A DNA stretch of 64,000 bases from an uncultured Christensenella sp. (GTDB taxonomy: Bacteria > Bacillota > Clostridia > Christensenellales > Borkfalkiaceae). The position numbers and the translations under genes are program-made. This document shows positions 51,101-60,545 of this stretch, piece after piece. Location of the stretch: the NCBI GenBank assembly GCA_910577055.1, contig CAJTKX010000001.1, forward strand, positions 526,853-590,852, given 5' to 3'. Within the stretch, counting starts at the first letter, position 1; each line of letters opens with the position of its first letter. Under the pieces are notes generated by a model. The model searched no databases. It was not told the DNA's origin and saw nothing but the letters and a program-made list of their open reading frames with translations.

Positions 51101-54100
51101 GCCGTCGTAGGGCTTGGTTGCGCTGCCCGACGTAACAATCAACCTACGGGCGGTTATTTCAAGCTCGCCGTCGGTAAAGGTAATTATGTAGTTGCCGCAG
51201 TCGATTACGCCGTTTACGGGGTTGCCGTAGGTTACGCCCGCTATGGTGCAGCTTGCAATTTTAATTGCGTATTTGCCCGCGTTCGTCGTTTTATCGATAT
51301 CCTCGGAGTAGTCTACGGTTACGGTCATAGCCTCGCCGTATTCGAGATTATCGTAAATAGCGTAAGTAGGATAACCCGCGAAGTCGTCGCCGTAAACCTT
51401 GCTTAAATTTTCAAGCCCGAAGCCGATTTCCTTGGGACTTACGGTAACAGAGCCGTCGGTTGCATCATCGATTACATAGTTGTCGGTGGAAATTTTGCCG
51501 TCCGCCTTTTCTACATATTTGCCGTTGTATTTTACTGTGTAAGTACCTACGTTTTTGACGGATGAGAATTCTATTCCGTCCGAATTAACGTATTTAACGG
51601 TTACGCGGAGGCGTTCGCCCGCGACAAGCGGGGTGGAATTTGCCAAATCATAGTTGTCGAACTCGTCGGGGTAAGTAGGCTCGCCGTAAATCAAGTCGGG
51701 ATAACCGTTAAGCGCAATAGAAATGTGCAGCGCGTTGACTTTAAGCTTGCCGTATTGCTGAGTGATAGCGTAGTTTACCGTAACGTCGTCGCCGTCAGCT
51801 ATTATTTCAAAGGTTAAGTCGTTGTCCACTGGGTCGCTTACGTCGGCAATCTTGGTGCCGCCTATAACGGACATAACGTGTCCGTCTACAAGCGTGCCGC
51901 CAATCAAACTGTAATTATAATCGCTGAATTCGCCGCCGTTATAAGTCCAATTATCGGTGTTGGTTGCCGTTTCAACGGTAATGGGTCGTGGATTGATTTT
52001 TATCGAGCCGAAGTCGTCGGTAATTTTGTAGTTGCTTGTAACCTCTTCTTCGCCGTCGAAAATTTTATAAGTAAGTCTGTTTTCGACAACGCCTTGGTCT
52101 ACCGTAGTAACCGTTTGGCGGGCGCTTACTTCAATTTCTTGCCCGTCCGCAAGCGTGCCGACCGTGATTTTAAAGCCGTCGTCATACTGCTCCTCGCCGT
52201 TGTAAATCAAATTGTCGAGGTTGGTTGCCGTTTGAACGGTAATGGGGCGGTAATTAACTTTAAGCAAGCCCCAAACGCGTTGGGATATAGAGTAGTTGGT
52301 TAGCGAGAAGTCGTACACCACTTCGTTGTCGACCACATCATCGCCGGCTTCCTTTAACTTGGTGTAATCAAGAACAATTACGTTTTCGGGCGAATCAATG
52401 GTTTTTATTTTGTTGCCGCTATCGTCCAAAAGCCAAAGCGTGAAGTCGGTATCGTACTGATATTCGCCGTTGTAGACCCAATCGAGGTGGGTATTGGTTT
52501 CAAGCAAAATTTCGCGGGGCAAAATTCTGACCGTGCCGCAATCGGGAATTTCCGTATAAGAAATCTTGTAGTTTTTGTCGGTATCGACTTCGTTGCCGTT
52601 CTCGTCATAGACGGTTACGCTTACGGGAACAATGTAGTAAACGCCGACTTCTGTGGGCACGCCGTCTATTAGATTGCCGTATTCGCCGTAATATTCGACG
52701 GAGTTTATCTGCAAGCGTTGACCTTCGGGCAAGCCGTTTAAGCCTATCTCGCCGTGGTTATCCGTGTAAACGGGGTAAGAAACAGCTTCATCGCCGTAGA
52801 CTACGTCGGGCAAGTCAATAGCTTTTACGGAAATTTCCCTTTGATTTATATAAAGACTGCCTTCACACACTTCGAGGTCATAATTTCTTACGGTATGGGG
52901 AGTACCGTCCGCGTCGTATGTCATATAATCGGGTGCGTAATAAATGTAACCGCCCGCGTCTTTGGGGATAACTTCAACTTTGCGCCCGTATGCGTATTCG
53001 TTCCCATCGTAATAAACTATTTTTACTTTTAACGTTTCGCCCTCGTACCGTAACGCTACGTTTTCGTCGGGAATTTCTATAAATTCGTAAGGAACGAAAG
53101 GCAGCGCGTCGCCGTAGACGATTTCCATATCGGGCAGTTCAAGCCGTATTGCTACTGGTTTAATAGTTACCGATTTGGAAGCTTGGATATCGTAGTTATT
53201 TAGCCCGCTTGCAAAGCTTTCTCCGTCGTAGATTAAGCTGTTTTCCGAATCAACGGAATAAACATAGGCGCCCGCGTTTTTGGGCGCGGAAACGTTTTCG
53301 CCGTTAAGCGACCATGAAACAACTATTTGCAGCTGTTGCCCGTAAGCGAGTTCGTCGTCCGAAATATAGTTGCCTATATACGCGGGGTAAACAAGCTTTT
53401 CGCCGTCGCCGTAGAAATACTCTTCTTGCCGATTGTAGAAGTCCAAAAGCTGAACGGTTATGGTTTTGGGCTTAATTACAAGTTCGCCTTTTACGGTTAC
53501 AACGTAGTTAGCCGAGCCGTAAGTATCCTCTGTGCCGTCCTCCGCGTATACGGTAACCGTAAAGCGGTTGGGGTCGATACCGTAATTGCCTACGGCAAGG
53601 CGGTAATCGAGGTTGGGCGAAGCTTCCCACCCGACGAGGGCGAAATTCGAAAGCACAACCGTTTGATTGAAGGCAAGCCCCTCTTGCGCATTGAAAGTAT
53701 ACCCGTCAAGCGCGTTGTCCTTGTCGCCGTAAGTCAATTCTATGCTGCCAAGGTCAAACTCCACCGCTTTGGGTGTGACAGTAAGCGTTGCCGTTAAAAC
53801 CGAGTCTGCGGATAATTCGTAATTGCTTTCAGCCATTGACGGACTCACGGAAAGTATATAGTCCAAATCGGCGTTTGCGCGCCTAACGACAAAGTTAAAG
53901 ATTTCTACGTCATAGCTGCCGACGTTTTTCATGGTCGGGCGTTTTCCGTCGGAACCTTGAAGCGTCCAAATTTGTAAAATTCGCAGCGTTTCACCCTCGG
54001 CAAGTCCGTATTCGCCGCTTATTTCCAACGCTTCGTTAACATCATCGTTATACAAGTTTAACACGCCATCATCGATTTCGCCGTATTCGCGCGTTAAATC

Positions 54101-57100
54101 TTTTAACGTTACGGTTATGGGGCGTTTTGTTACAGTGAGAGTGCTTGCCGCGCTTAAAACTACTTGATAGTTTGGCGTTGACGACGGCGCGCCGTTGGTA
54201 TACACGAACGAGCACTTTTCCTCATCGAGGTAAATATCGTAATCGCCTACGTCGTAACGGGCGGGCATTTCGCCGTCTTTCAAATAGAGGTAATCAATAT
54301 TGAACTCGTCATTGTTTACAAGATTTGTTACGGTTGTTTGGGGCACGCCCAACATCTCGCCATAGACGCTTGTTGCGTTATCGAGCGTTACCGTAATTTC
54401 GCGCGCGGTTACGGTGAGCGAACCGCCCGTTGCCGCTATTTTATAATTTTCGGTAACTTCGGTTTCGCCGTTGTAAATTTTTATAAAACCTTCGTTGGCG
54501 TTTATCGTGTAGTCGCCTACGTTAAGGTATTCGGGCGCAGCCGAGTTATCCCCGAACGAGATGTTATCGGGGTTGATTTCAAAGCGGTGCCAATCCAAAA
54601 GCCCGCTTGCCTCTTCGCCGCCGGCAACGTACTTAATTTCATCGCCGTAAACAGCGTTGGGCATATCGTTAAGCGTTACGGTAAAGGCGCGCTGTTTTAC
54701 ATTTAAATTGCCCGCTACGAACTTGATATTGTAGTTTTTATAGCCGTTTTCTATTTCTTTGCCGTATCGGCTGTAAATAACCGCGTCGTAAGCGTTGGCG
54801 TTTATTGTATAGTCGCCCGCGTCAAGATAGCTGTCCGCAACGGTCAAGCCGCTTTTGTTGGCAGCGAAAACTTCGGAAAGCGACAAACTTTCTCTAAAAG
54901 CAAGCCCGTCGGTAACTTCTACAAGGTAGCCGTCCAAGGCTTTTTCACGCTCTCCGTAAGTAAGCTCAACGTCGTTAAGGTCAACGGTCAAATCTTTGGG
55001 GGTGACAGTAAGCGTTGCCGTCAAAACCGAGTCTGAAGATATTTCGTAATTGCTTGTTGTAGAGGCGATTCCAATAGGACGAACTATTATATCTGAGCTA
55101 CCGCCCGCGCGTGTGACCACAAAATGGCAAATCGAAATTTCATATGTGCCGACGTTTTTCATGGTCGGGCGGTTTCCGTCGGAATCTTCAAGCGACCGAA
55201 GGTGTAAATTGCTCAACGTTTCGCCCGCGGCAAGTGCGCCGCCTATTTCCAACGCATCGTTAATATCATCGTCATACAAGACTAAACTGCTCGAACTGCT
55301 TTCGCCGTATTCGCGCATTAAATCTTTTAAAGTTATCGTTATGGGGCGTTTGGTTATTGTAAGCGTGCCGGTGTTGCAGTCGATTATTTCATAATTTTTC
55401 GCAGTTAACGGCTTACCGCTTGCGTCGGTAAAGGTATATTCGTCCCCGACGGAAACCGTATATTTGCCCGCGTCGAAACGGGAAGGCTCTTCGCCGTCCT
55501 CATTTACACGGTTAAAGGAGGTTATGTTCAGCTTTTCGCCGTTTACAAGTCCGTCCTTGCCCTCTACGCCCGTAACGGTAAAGTTCGGCGTGGGAAGCTC
55601 CGCCTCTCCGTAGACGCACTCGGTATCTTCGATATTTACGATAATGGGGCGTTTGGTTACCGTCAGCTCGCCGCCTTCCCAAGAAAGTATGTAGTTATCG
55701 TGACCTTCCGTGCCGTCAACCTTGGTCACGTTAAAGCCCCTTGTGCCTATGCGGTAAACTTCTTCCCTTGCGTCGGGGTATTGCGCGTTGCCGAATTCGA
55801 AATAGATATCAGTAATTTCAAGCGTTTCCGATACGCCGTCTACGACTGCAAGGCTGCCTTCGTAAATTTCTTCATAGTTGCCCGCGCCCGTAGGATATGA
55901 GTAGCTGTCGCCATACACAACCGAATAGGACAACAACCGCACGCCGATTTTGCGCTTTTTCACCACCAACTTGCCGTATACGGTTTCGCTTACATAATAA
56001 TTTTCGGTATTGGGAAGTCGGAAGCCAATGGTGTTGTCGGAAGAACCCGCGTCTGTTCTTGTAGGAAGATTACCTACAATTATAAGTTCTTCTCCGTCGA
56101 GTAAAAATGCGGGCTGCCCTTCCTTTTCGCCGCCGTAAGTTGCTGTTATATCGCCGCAAGACAAAGCATAACCGTCGTAAGTTTTTTCGTCGCCGCTCGT
56201 TTCAACTTTTATGGGGCGCTTGGTTATTTCAAGCGTGCCCGCCTTGACGTCGTCGATAACGTAGTTGTCGTTGGGAAGTCGGAAATTAATCGAGTTTTCT
56301 TGCGTGCCGAAATTCGTTATCGAGGGCAAGTCGCCGACAACGGTCAATCTATCGTTGCCGACAAGTCCGTCCTCTGCGGTCGCGTCGGTAACCGTCGTAG
56401 AGGATAAATAAGTTTTATAGTTGCCGTTTGAAAGCGCTGCGCCGTCGTATTCCTTACTTTCGCTTGCGGTGTATACCGTTATATGCCGTTGTAAAATCGT
56501 CAAAATACCCGTATTTTCCGCGGTCAAATCGAAGTTAGCGACTACGCTTGCGCCGTTATAGGTGATATCGTAGGACAGCTTGTTATAAGTTGTGGCGGTT
56601 GAATAGTTTGTAACGCTTGTTAATGCCGTGGGCACGATTTTAAAATCATCGTCGGGAAGCGAGCCGTCGGTAATTTCGTAACCGTCGCCGTCGCCGTCCA
56701 AGCCGTTATGCGCCGCGCCGTCGTAAGTCCACTCGTAAGAGTCGGAAGTAAGCGTTATTGCGCGCTTGTTTACGGTAAGCAAGCCGCCGTCGAAATCTAT
56801 CGCATAGTTGTTGTTGCCGACGGCGCCGTTTGCTTTAAGAATTTCACAGCCCGCCTTGTCGAACCCGTATTCGCCGACGACGGGATATTTTGCCGTGCCG
56901 AGCTTGTAGGTTACGGAAGTTATGTTTAGGGTTTCCTCTACCCCATCAAAGCTTGCAAGGCTGCCGAAGCTTAAATAATCGTACCCGCCGTTGTTTACTT
57001 TAACGTAGTCGTGCTCGTCACCGTAGTCAACAGAATAATCGTAAAGGTAAACGGTAACGGTGCGCTTGTTTATAGTAAGCGAACTGCCGTTTACGGTTAC

Positions 57101-60100
57101 GGTATAGTTGCCCGTAACGTCCGCGTCGCTGCTTAATATCGAAATAATGTCGCTGTTTAAATCTACCGAGTAGTCGCCCGCGTCGGGGTAAGAATAATTT
57201 GCCGAGGTTGCCTTTGCGTTGAATTGCAAATTATCCGTATCGAAGTTTACCGTGCAATTACCGATTGCGTTCACTATTTTTTCGCCGCCGACGGAGTAAA
57301 CCGCCGCTTCGCCGTAGGTTATGTCGGCAAGGTCTTTAAGCGTGACGGAAATTGCGCGCTTTGTTATTGTCAACGCGCCGTCTACTGGAATTACCGAGTA
57401 ATTGTTATAAGAGCTTGTTGTGCCGTCCGACTTTAAAATTTTGTACGCGACAAGGCTTACGGTATAAGCCGCCTCCCTTACGTCGGGATATTGCAAGTTG
57501 CCGAACTCGTAATTAACGGCTGTAATTTCAAGCGTTTCACCGCTTACAAGGTCGGGGGTGTTCGCGTAGTTGCCCGCGCCCGTTTTATAAGCGTAGCTGT
57601 CGCCGTAGATAGCCGAATATGTGTTAAGTACGACGGTAATAGTGCGCCTTTCGATTGTAAGCGCGCCGTCCGTCCAAGTGACGTTATAGTTGTTTGCGCT
57701 GTCCGTTCTGCCGTCGGGTTTGGTAATTTTAAAGCTTGCTTTGCTTACCCTATACGCCGCCGTCCTTGCATCGGGATATCGAGCGTTGCCGAACTCGTAA
57801 TTTACGGCTGTAATTTCAAGCGTATCGCCGCCTACAAGGTCGGGATAGTTTGCATAGTTGCCCGCGCCCGTTGCGTAAGCGTAGCTGTCGCCGTAGATAG
57901 CCGAGTATGTGTTAAGCGTAACCGAAATAGGACGGGCGGTCACTTTAAGCGTGCCCTCTATTTTTGTTATTTTATAGTTGGCGGTTACGGGGTTATTGAA
58001 AGAGTCGTAAACGGTATAGTCGAGCGCGTTTGGCGTTGTACCCACGTCGGTTATCGTTGCGTGCCCCGAAACGGCTATGCGGTGACCCTTATCACGCAAA
58101 ATATCGTAAGGCGAGTCGTCTGCAACCGAATTACCCTCGTAATACCGAGGAGAACCGTTGTAAACAAAGTCCTTATTTTCCGAACGTATTGTTACGGGAC
58201 GTTGAACGATTTCAAGCGCGCCGTTTGACGGCGTAATTCGGTAGTTGTTAGTGCTGTTCGTGCCGTCGGCTTTCAAAATTTGTACGCCGTTGGGGGTTAT
58301 TGTGTAATTATTGCCTACGGCGGGAATATCGCCCTCGTTAAAGTTAAATTTTACGCTGAGAACGGTTAGGGTTTCTCCTATTACAAGGTCGGGCGAGTTT
58401 GCGTAATTGCCCGTGTATTCGATTTTTTCGCCGTAGATTACCCCCGACATATCCTCCGCTTGAACGGTTATCGGGCGGGGTGTGATTTTAAACGTGCCTT
58501 GTACTACCGCAACGGTATAGTTGGCGGTTACGTCGGTTCCGTTGTTTAAAATTTGTATTGCGCTTACGGGGCAACTTATTACATAATTGTCGCCGACGTC
58601 GGGCGTACCCGCGGGAACGACGACTTTGGACGCGTCTACCGTTACGGTTTGACCGTCGGCAAGGTTTAACACCGATTTATAGCCGCCGCTGTAAACGGCT
58701 TTGTTGCCGTAAACCGCCGTTTCGTCTTTAAGGTATACCGTTATGCCGCGACTGAATACGGTAATCGTGCTTGCGCCTACGGACGTAATTGTATAGTTGG
58801 AAGCCGAAACAGCGCCGCCGTTGCGGTTGGTAAAGCTGCAATTTGCGGTATCAAGGGAAACAGTATGACTGCCCACGTTTAAAAGCGTGGCTTTTGCACC
58901 GTCGTATAGGTATGCGCCTTTGAATTGCTCGCCCGAGGCAAGCCCGTCGCCGCCTATCGAGTGTGAGGGCACGGGAAGCGTTGTGCCGTATTCGACTTGG
59001 TATGAATAAAGCGTTACCGATATTTGACGCGGCGTTATGGTAAGCGAACCGCCGTTAACTGCGGTTACTTTATAGTTTGAGGTGACTTTGCCGCCGCTGG
59101 ATATGGATATGTCGTTAGCGTCGCAAAGGACTTTATAGCTGCCCGCGTCGGGGTATGAGTAGTTACCGAGAGGCGAATATTGCAAGTTAACGTTTTTAAT
59201 ATCAACGGTACATTCGCCGATAGCGTTCGTAATTTTTCCGCCGCCTCCGTACACTACGGAATTGCCGTAGATGACGTCGGCAATATCGTTTAACGTGACG
59301 GTTACCTCGCGCGGGGTTACCGTAAGGGTGCCGAACGAGTACGAGATATTATAGTTATCCGTAACGGGGGCGTTACTTGCGTCGTAAACCTCGAAATATT
59401 GCGCGTTGGGCGTTGTTCCCGCGTCCGTAAGCGACGGCGCGCTTCCGATTGCCGAAAGCTTATGACCCGAAATCAAACCGTCGTGTTTTATTCCGTCCGC
59501 TTTGGATATGGGCGAGCCGTCGTAGGTCTTTTGTTCGCTTGCCGTAGTTATCGAAAGCGATTTTTGCGCTATGTTTAAGGTTGCGCCGCCGTATGAAATG
59601 TTATAAAGATGAGTTGCGTCAACGCCGTTATGGCTGATTTTTACGTCCTTTAAGGATATGCCGTAAGCGCCCGCGTTTTGGGGGGCAATAACCGTTGCGC
59701 CGCCGAGCGTGAACTCTGCGTTATATGAAGAAATTTTGTCCTTAATACTGTCAAGAGTTTGCTGTACGGACGGGTCTATTTCCACTTCCGTAGAAACGGG
59801 CGCGCCGCTGTACGTTTCTGTGCGGCTGACGGGCGCGACGTTTAAAGCGCGCTTATTTAAAGTAAGGGTTTTCGTCACGGCCGAATACGAGTAACATTCG
59901 GAAGAGTCGTTTCCGTCCTTGTCGAGCACTATTACCTTATTTACCGTTACGTCGACTCGCATATCTTCGGGGCTGTCGGTCTTTGGCAAATCGTATGTGC
60001 TTACCGCGCTGTAAATTTTGTCGCCGTAGGCGGAAACTATATTATCGAACGCACAGACGGGCGCGTCGCCGTAAGTCATCGTATCGGAAACTATGGAAAG

Positions 60101-60484
60101 CTCCACTTCCTTAGGTGAAATTTCAAATTCGACGGGGTCGCCGTAGCCCTTGCCTATTGCCTTGTCTGTAACGGTTCTTGCAAGATATGTGCCGACTTTG
60201 ACGGGTTTAACCTCCGTCCACTCGTCCGTGCCCTTTAAGGAATATTCGTAAGTTACGTCGCTTAAAAAGGCTGTTGCCGAGGTAGGGCTGTAACTTTCGC
60301 CATATGAATAGCGGGCGTCCAAAACCATCGCCGAGGTGACCATTCCTTTCGTTGCCAAAAGGGCTGTTACCCCCGCGATTATAACTGCAAGCACGCCTAT
60401 AATCAAGAACTTGTATTTTACGACGAAGTTCTTGACCTTGGCGACTTTTTGTATTCGGTTTATGTAACTATCGTAAGATATCAT
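48152..60484 (-). CDS. 4110-residue membrane-anchored MBG-repeat protein
   Basis: This is one uninterrupted 12.3-kb reading frame. Residues 1-23 are hydrophilic and basic, and one membrane helix follows (about 24-46: YKFLIIGVLAVIIAGVTALLA), giving an N-terminal anchor with the bulk outside. The rest is about fifty MBG-type Ig-like repeats of roughly 75-80 residues. Their common frame is ITVTLKDL, YGD, LVxGExL, DAGxYxV, NYxI and GxLTITKRPI. A more divergent stretch of about 300 residues closes the protein. No sortase motif, second membrane helix or enzyme motif was seen. Some repeats are near-identical at the DNA level, so expansion is recent. The ribosome-binding site is modest (AAAGG close to ATG 60484). 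A stalk or adhesive filament is the simplest guess. Confidence 0.9.
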   Translation of the reverse strand: MISYDSYINRIQKVAKVKNFVVKYKFLIIGVLAVIIAGVTALLATKGMVTSAMVLDARYSYGESYSPTSATAFLSDVTYEYSLKGTDEWTEVKPVKVGTYLARTVTDKAIGKGYGDPVEFEISPKEVELSIVSDTMTYGDAPVCAFDNIVSAYGDKIYSAVSTYDLPKTDSPEDMRVDVTVNKVIVLDKDGNDSSECYSYSAVTKTLTLNKRALNVAPVSRTETYSGAPVSTEVEIDPSVQQTLDSIKDKISSYNAEFTLGGATVIAPQNAGAYGISLKDVKISHNGVDATHLYNISYGGATLNIAQKSLSITTASEQKTYDGSPISKADGIKHDGLISGHKLSAIGSAPSLTDAGTTPNAQYFEVYDASNAPVTDNYNISYSFGTLTVTPREVTVTLNDIADVIYGNSVVYGGGGKITNAIGECTVDIKNVNLQYSPLGNYSYPDAGSYKVLCDANDISISSGGKVTSNYKVTAVNGGSLTITPRQISVTLYSYQVEYGTTLPVPSHSIGGDGLASGEQFKGAYLYDGAKATLLNVGSHTVSLDTANCSFTNRNGGAVSASNYTITSVGASTITVFSRGITVYLKDETAVYGNKAVYSGGYKSVLNLADGQTVTVDASKVVVPAGTPDVGDNYVISCPVSAIQILNNGTDVTANYTVAVVQGTFKITPRPITVQAEDMSGVIYGEKIEYTGNYANSPDLVIGETLTVLSVKFNFNEGDIPAVGNNYTITPNGVQILKADGTNSTNNYRITPSNGALEIVQRPVTIRSENKDFVYNGSPRYYEGNSVADDSPYDILRDKGHRIAVSGHATITDVGTTPNALDYTVYDSFNNPVTANYKITKIEGTLKVTARPISVTLNTYSAIYGDSYAYATGAGNYANYPDLVGGDTLEITAVNYEFGNARYPDARTAAYRVSKASFKITKPDGRTDSANNYNVTWTDGALTIERRTITVVLNTYSAIYGDSYAYKTGAGNYANTPDLVSGETLEITAVNYEFGNLQYPDVREAAYTVSLVAYKILKSDGTTSSYNNYSVIPVDGALTITKRAISVTLKDLADITYGEAAVYSVGGEKIVNAIGNCTVNFDTDNLQFNAKATSANYSYPDAGDYSVDLNSDIISILSSDADVTGNYTVTVNGSSLTINKRTVTVYLYDYSVDYGDEHDYVKVNNGGYDYLSFGSLASFDGVEETLNITSVTYKLGTAKYPVVGEYGFDKAGCEILKANGAVGNNNYAIDFDGGLLTVNKRAITLTSDSYEWTYDGAAHNGLDGDGDGYEITDGSLPDDDFKIVPTALTSVTNYSTATTYNKLSYDITYNGASVVANFDLTAENTGILTILQRHITVYTASESKEYDGAALSNGNYKTYLSSTTVTDATAEDGLVGNDRLTVVGDLPSITNFGTQENSINFRLPNDNYVIDDVKAGTLEITKRPIKVETSGDEKTYDGYALSCGDITATYGGEKEGQPAFLLDGEELIIVGNLPTRTDAGSSDNTIGFRLPNTENYYVSETVYGKLVVKKRKIGVRLLSYSVVYGDSYSYPTGAGNYEEIYEGSLAVVDGVSETLEITDIYFEFGNAQYPDAREEVYRIGTRGFNVTKVDGTEGHDNYILSWEGGELTVTKRPIIVNIEDTECVYGEAELPTPNFTVTGVEGKDGLVNGEKLNITSFNRVNEDGEEPSRFDAGKYTVSVGDEYTFTDASGKPLTAKNYEIIDCNTGTLTITKRPITITLKDLMREYGESSSSSLVLYDDDINDALEIGGALAAGETLSNLHLRSLEDSDGNRPTMKNVGTYEISICHFVVTRAGGSSDIIVRPIGIASTTSNYEISSDSVLTATLTVTPKDLTVDLNDVELTYGEREKALDGYLVEVTDGLAFRESLSLSEVFAANKSGLTVADSYLDAGDYTINANAYDAVIYSRYGKEIENGYKNYNIKFVAGNLNVKQRAFTVTLNDMPNAVYGDEIKYVAGGEEASGLLDWHRFEINPDNISFGDNSAAPEYLNVGDYTINANEGFIKIYNGETEVTENYKIAATGGSLTVTAREITVTLDNATSVYGEMLGVPQTTVTNLVNNDEFNIDYLYLKDGEMPARYDVGDYDIYLDEEKCSFVYTNGAPSSTPNYQVVLSAASTLTVTKRPITVTLKDLTREYGEIDDGVLNLYNDDVNEALEISGEYGLAEGETLRILQIWTLQGSDGKRPTMKNVGSYDVEIFNFVVRRANADLDYILSVSPSMAESNYELSADSVLTATLTVTPKAVEFDLGSIELTYGDKDNALDGYTFNAQEGLAFNQTVVLSNFALVGWEASPNLDYRLAVGNYGIDPNRFTVTVYAEDGTEDTYGSANYVVTVKGELVIKPKTITVQLLDFYNRQEEYFYGDGEKLVYPAYIGNYISDDELAYGQQLQIVVSWSLNGENVSAPKNAGAYVYSVDSENSLIYDGESFASGLNNYDIQASKSVTIKPVAIRLELPDMEIVYGDALPFVPYEFIEIPDENVALRYEGETLKVKIVYYDGNEYAYGRKVEVIPKDAGGYIYYAPDYMTYDADGTPHTVRNYDLEVCEGSLYINQREISVKAIDLPDVVYGDEAVSYPVYTDNHGEIGLNGLPEGQRLQINSVEYYGEYGNLIDGVPTEVGVYYIVPVSVTVYDENGNEVDTDKNYKISYTEIPDCGTVRILPREILLETNTHLDWVYNGEYQYDTDFTLWLLDDSGNKIKTIDSPENVIVLDYTKLKEAGDDVVDNEVVYDFSLTNYSISQRVWGLLKVNYRPITVQTATNLDNLIYNGEEQYDDGFKITVGTLADGQEIEVSARQTVTTVDQGVVENRLTYKIFDGEEEVTSNYKITDDFGSIKINPRPITVETATNTDNWTYNGGEFSDYNYSLIGGTLVDGHVMSVIGGTKIADVSDPVDNDLTFEIIADGDDVTVNYAITQQYGKLKVNALHISIALNGYPDLIYGEPTYPDEFDNYDLANSTPLVAGERLRVTVKYVNSDGIEFSSVKNVGTYTVKYNGKYVEKADGKISTDNYVIDDATDGSVTVSPKEIGFGLENLSKVYGDDFAGYPTYAIYDNLEYGEAMTVTVDYSEDIDKTTNAGKYAIKIASCTIAGVTYGNPVNGVIDCGNYIITFTDGELEITARRLIVTSGSATKPYDGIALTCTDFNLAKTYAYGGGVGILDWDKEKTVLKYIEGTANSIINVGRTYNRARFESVSDNYVVYSHAVGTLEITKVAIEISLKEITGEYFYGDTVNYYTGAGNYDGGVGLVGGETLEIGVAFKDEDGNFAQPKAVGVYTYAYDADSSVVYNSIGGAGIDNYEITCVNDYEYSVEISRVAITITLDNWDSEEYNGYAHEYGGNYTVTEGAFAYDERLEIAVKYYKDGAEISAPVNAGEYFVQYDAANSRIGNDLPDRNYDIIILPEDGISFTIRPKNITISMGDERRIYNGMAYNYPTDNLNFVADAADGEKIIPVVSYQDGEAPKNAGTYRITLTDFTVENGLTANYSLVNKSALENGEIFCNLTIDKRDISFAVIDASIELGNDIPKASYTVGGYGFVGEEQNELVPVYTYYAIGEGGALTPVTEEELNVRGEYAVGLSFIDENGVLDNYNVVGNEYGILEITARKVTVNIMYTGGDFTYNGDPISLDGLTYSHVHTTNPTESGFLADNIPEHRYSFTDAKGNVAYDAPVNAGTYTVKVEFLNVDEDDYAIYNEGSVTITVKPREVTVEITCNGYDDLIYTNTNLSRDGVEIAFNGILEKDEGDYTVDWYFYNKTMGRRVTVDYSGDYYVMPEVKGANDNYVIVDYEPTVLFTIAKITVYVTPVGEKVQYEGKSLSLTEYEIRYGAFLDGDELTITGSSVLSTTVRATVTIKSASVTQNGLDITNCYDIHYKYEASDPFNGDKAWYTRENFSAVLEFIPIDIYYEQAVLDTREFAYDGTAHTLYHQGVDISANGFDLSTLITIQNAEDFIGNCTLKLSLMQVKNVLVYKKWIIIQVLNGANKNVTTLYNFHLLNEQESQVVVKGYDFTLEINGDVDDAALKTALENNDSTVFSGTALYGNNEYHILNSSLYTASGLDKLGHACEVLVREVNGNVTVKVIVYGTSASGTRTEASLYYDFTVATSLSDVSMSLMALLKFDATN

Positions 60485-60545
60485 ACGCCTTTACAAACCT
60501 TACTGTTTTTTTGCCTTGTTTTTTCAATTGCCCCCAATATATGCT

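Noticed and set aside
48740..58236. Plus-strand reading frames up to 287 codons opposite the 4110-residue protein
   Set aside because: They are antisense to a continuous repeat protein and follow its repeat period, so their apparent similarity to one another is a shadow of the MBG repeats.
56900..58600. Regularly spaced similar DNA stretches that could look like an array
   Set aside because: The spacing of about 230-300 bp and the conserved reading frame show protein-domain repeats. There are no short direct repeats with unique spacers, so this is not CRISPR.
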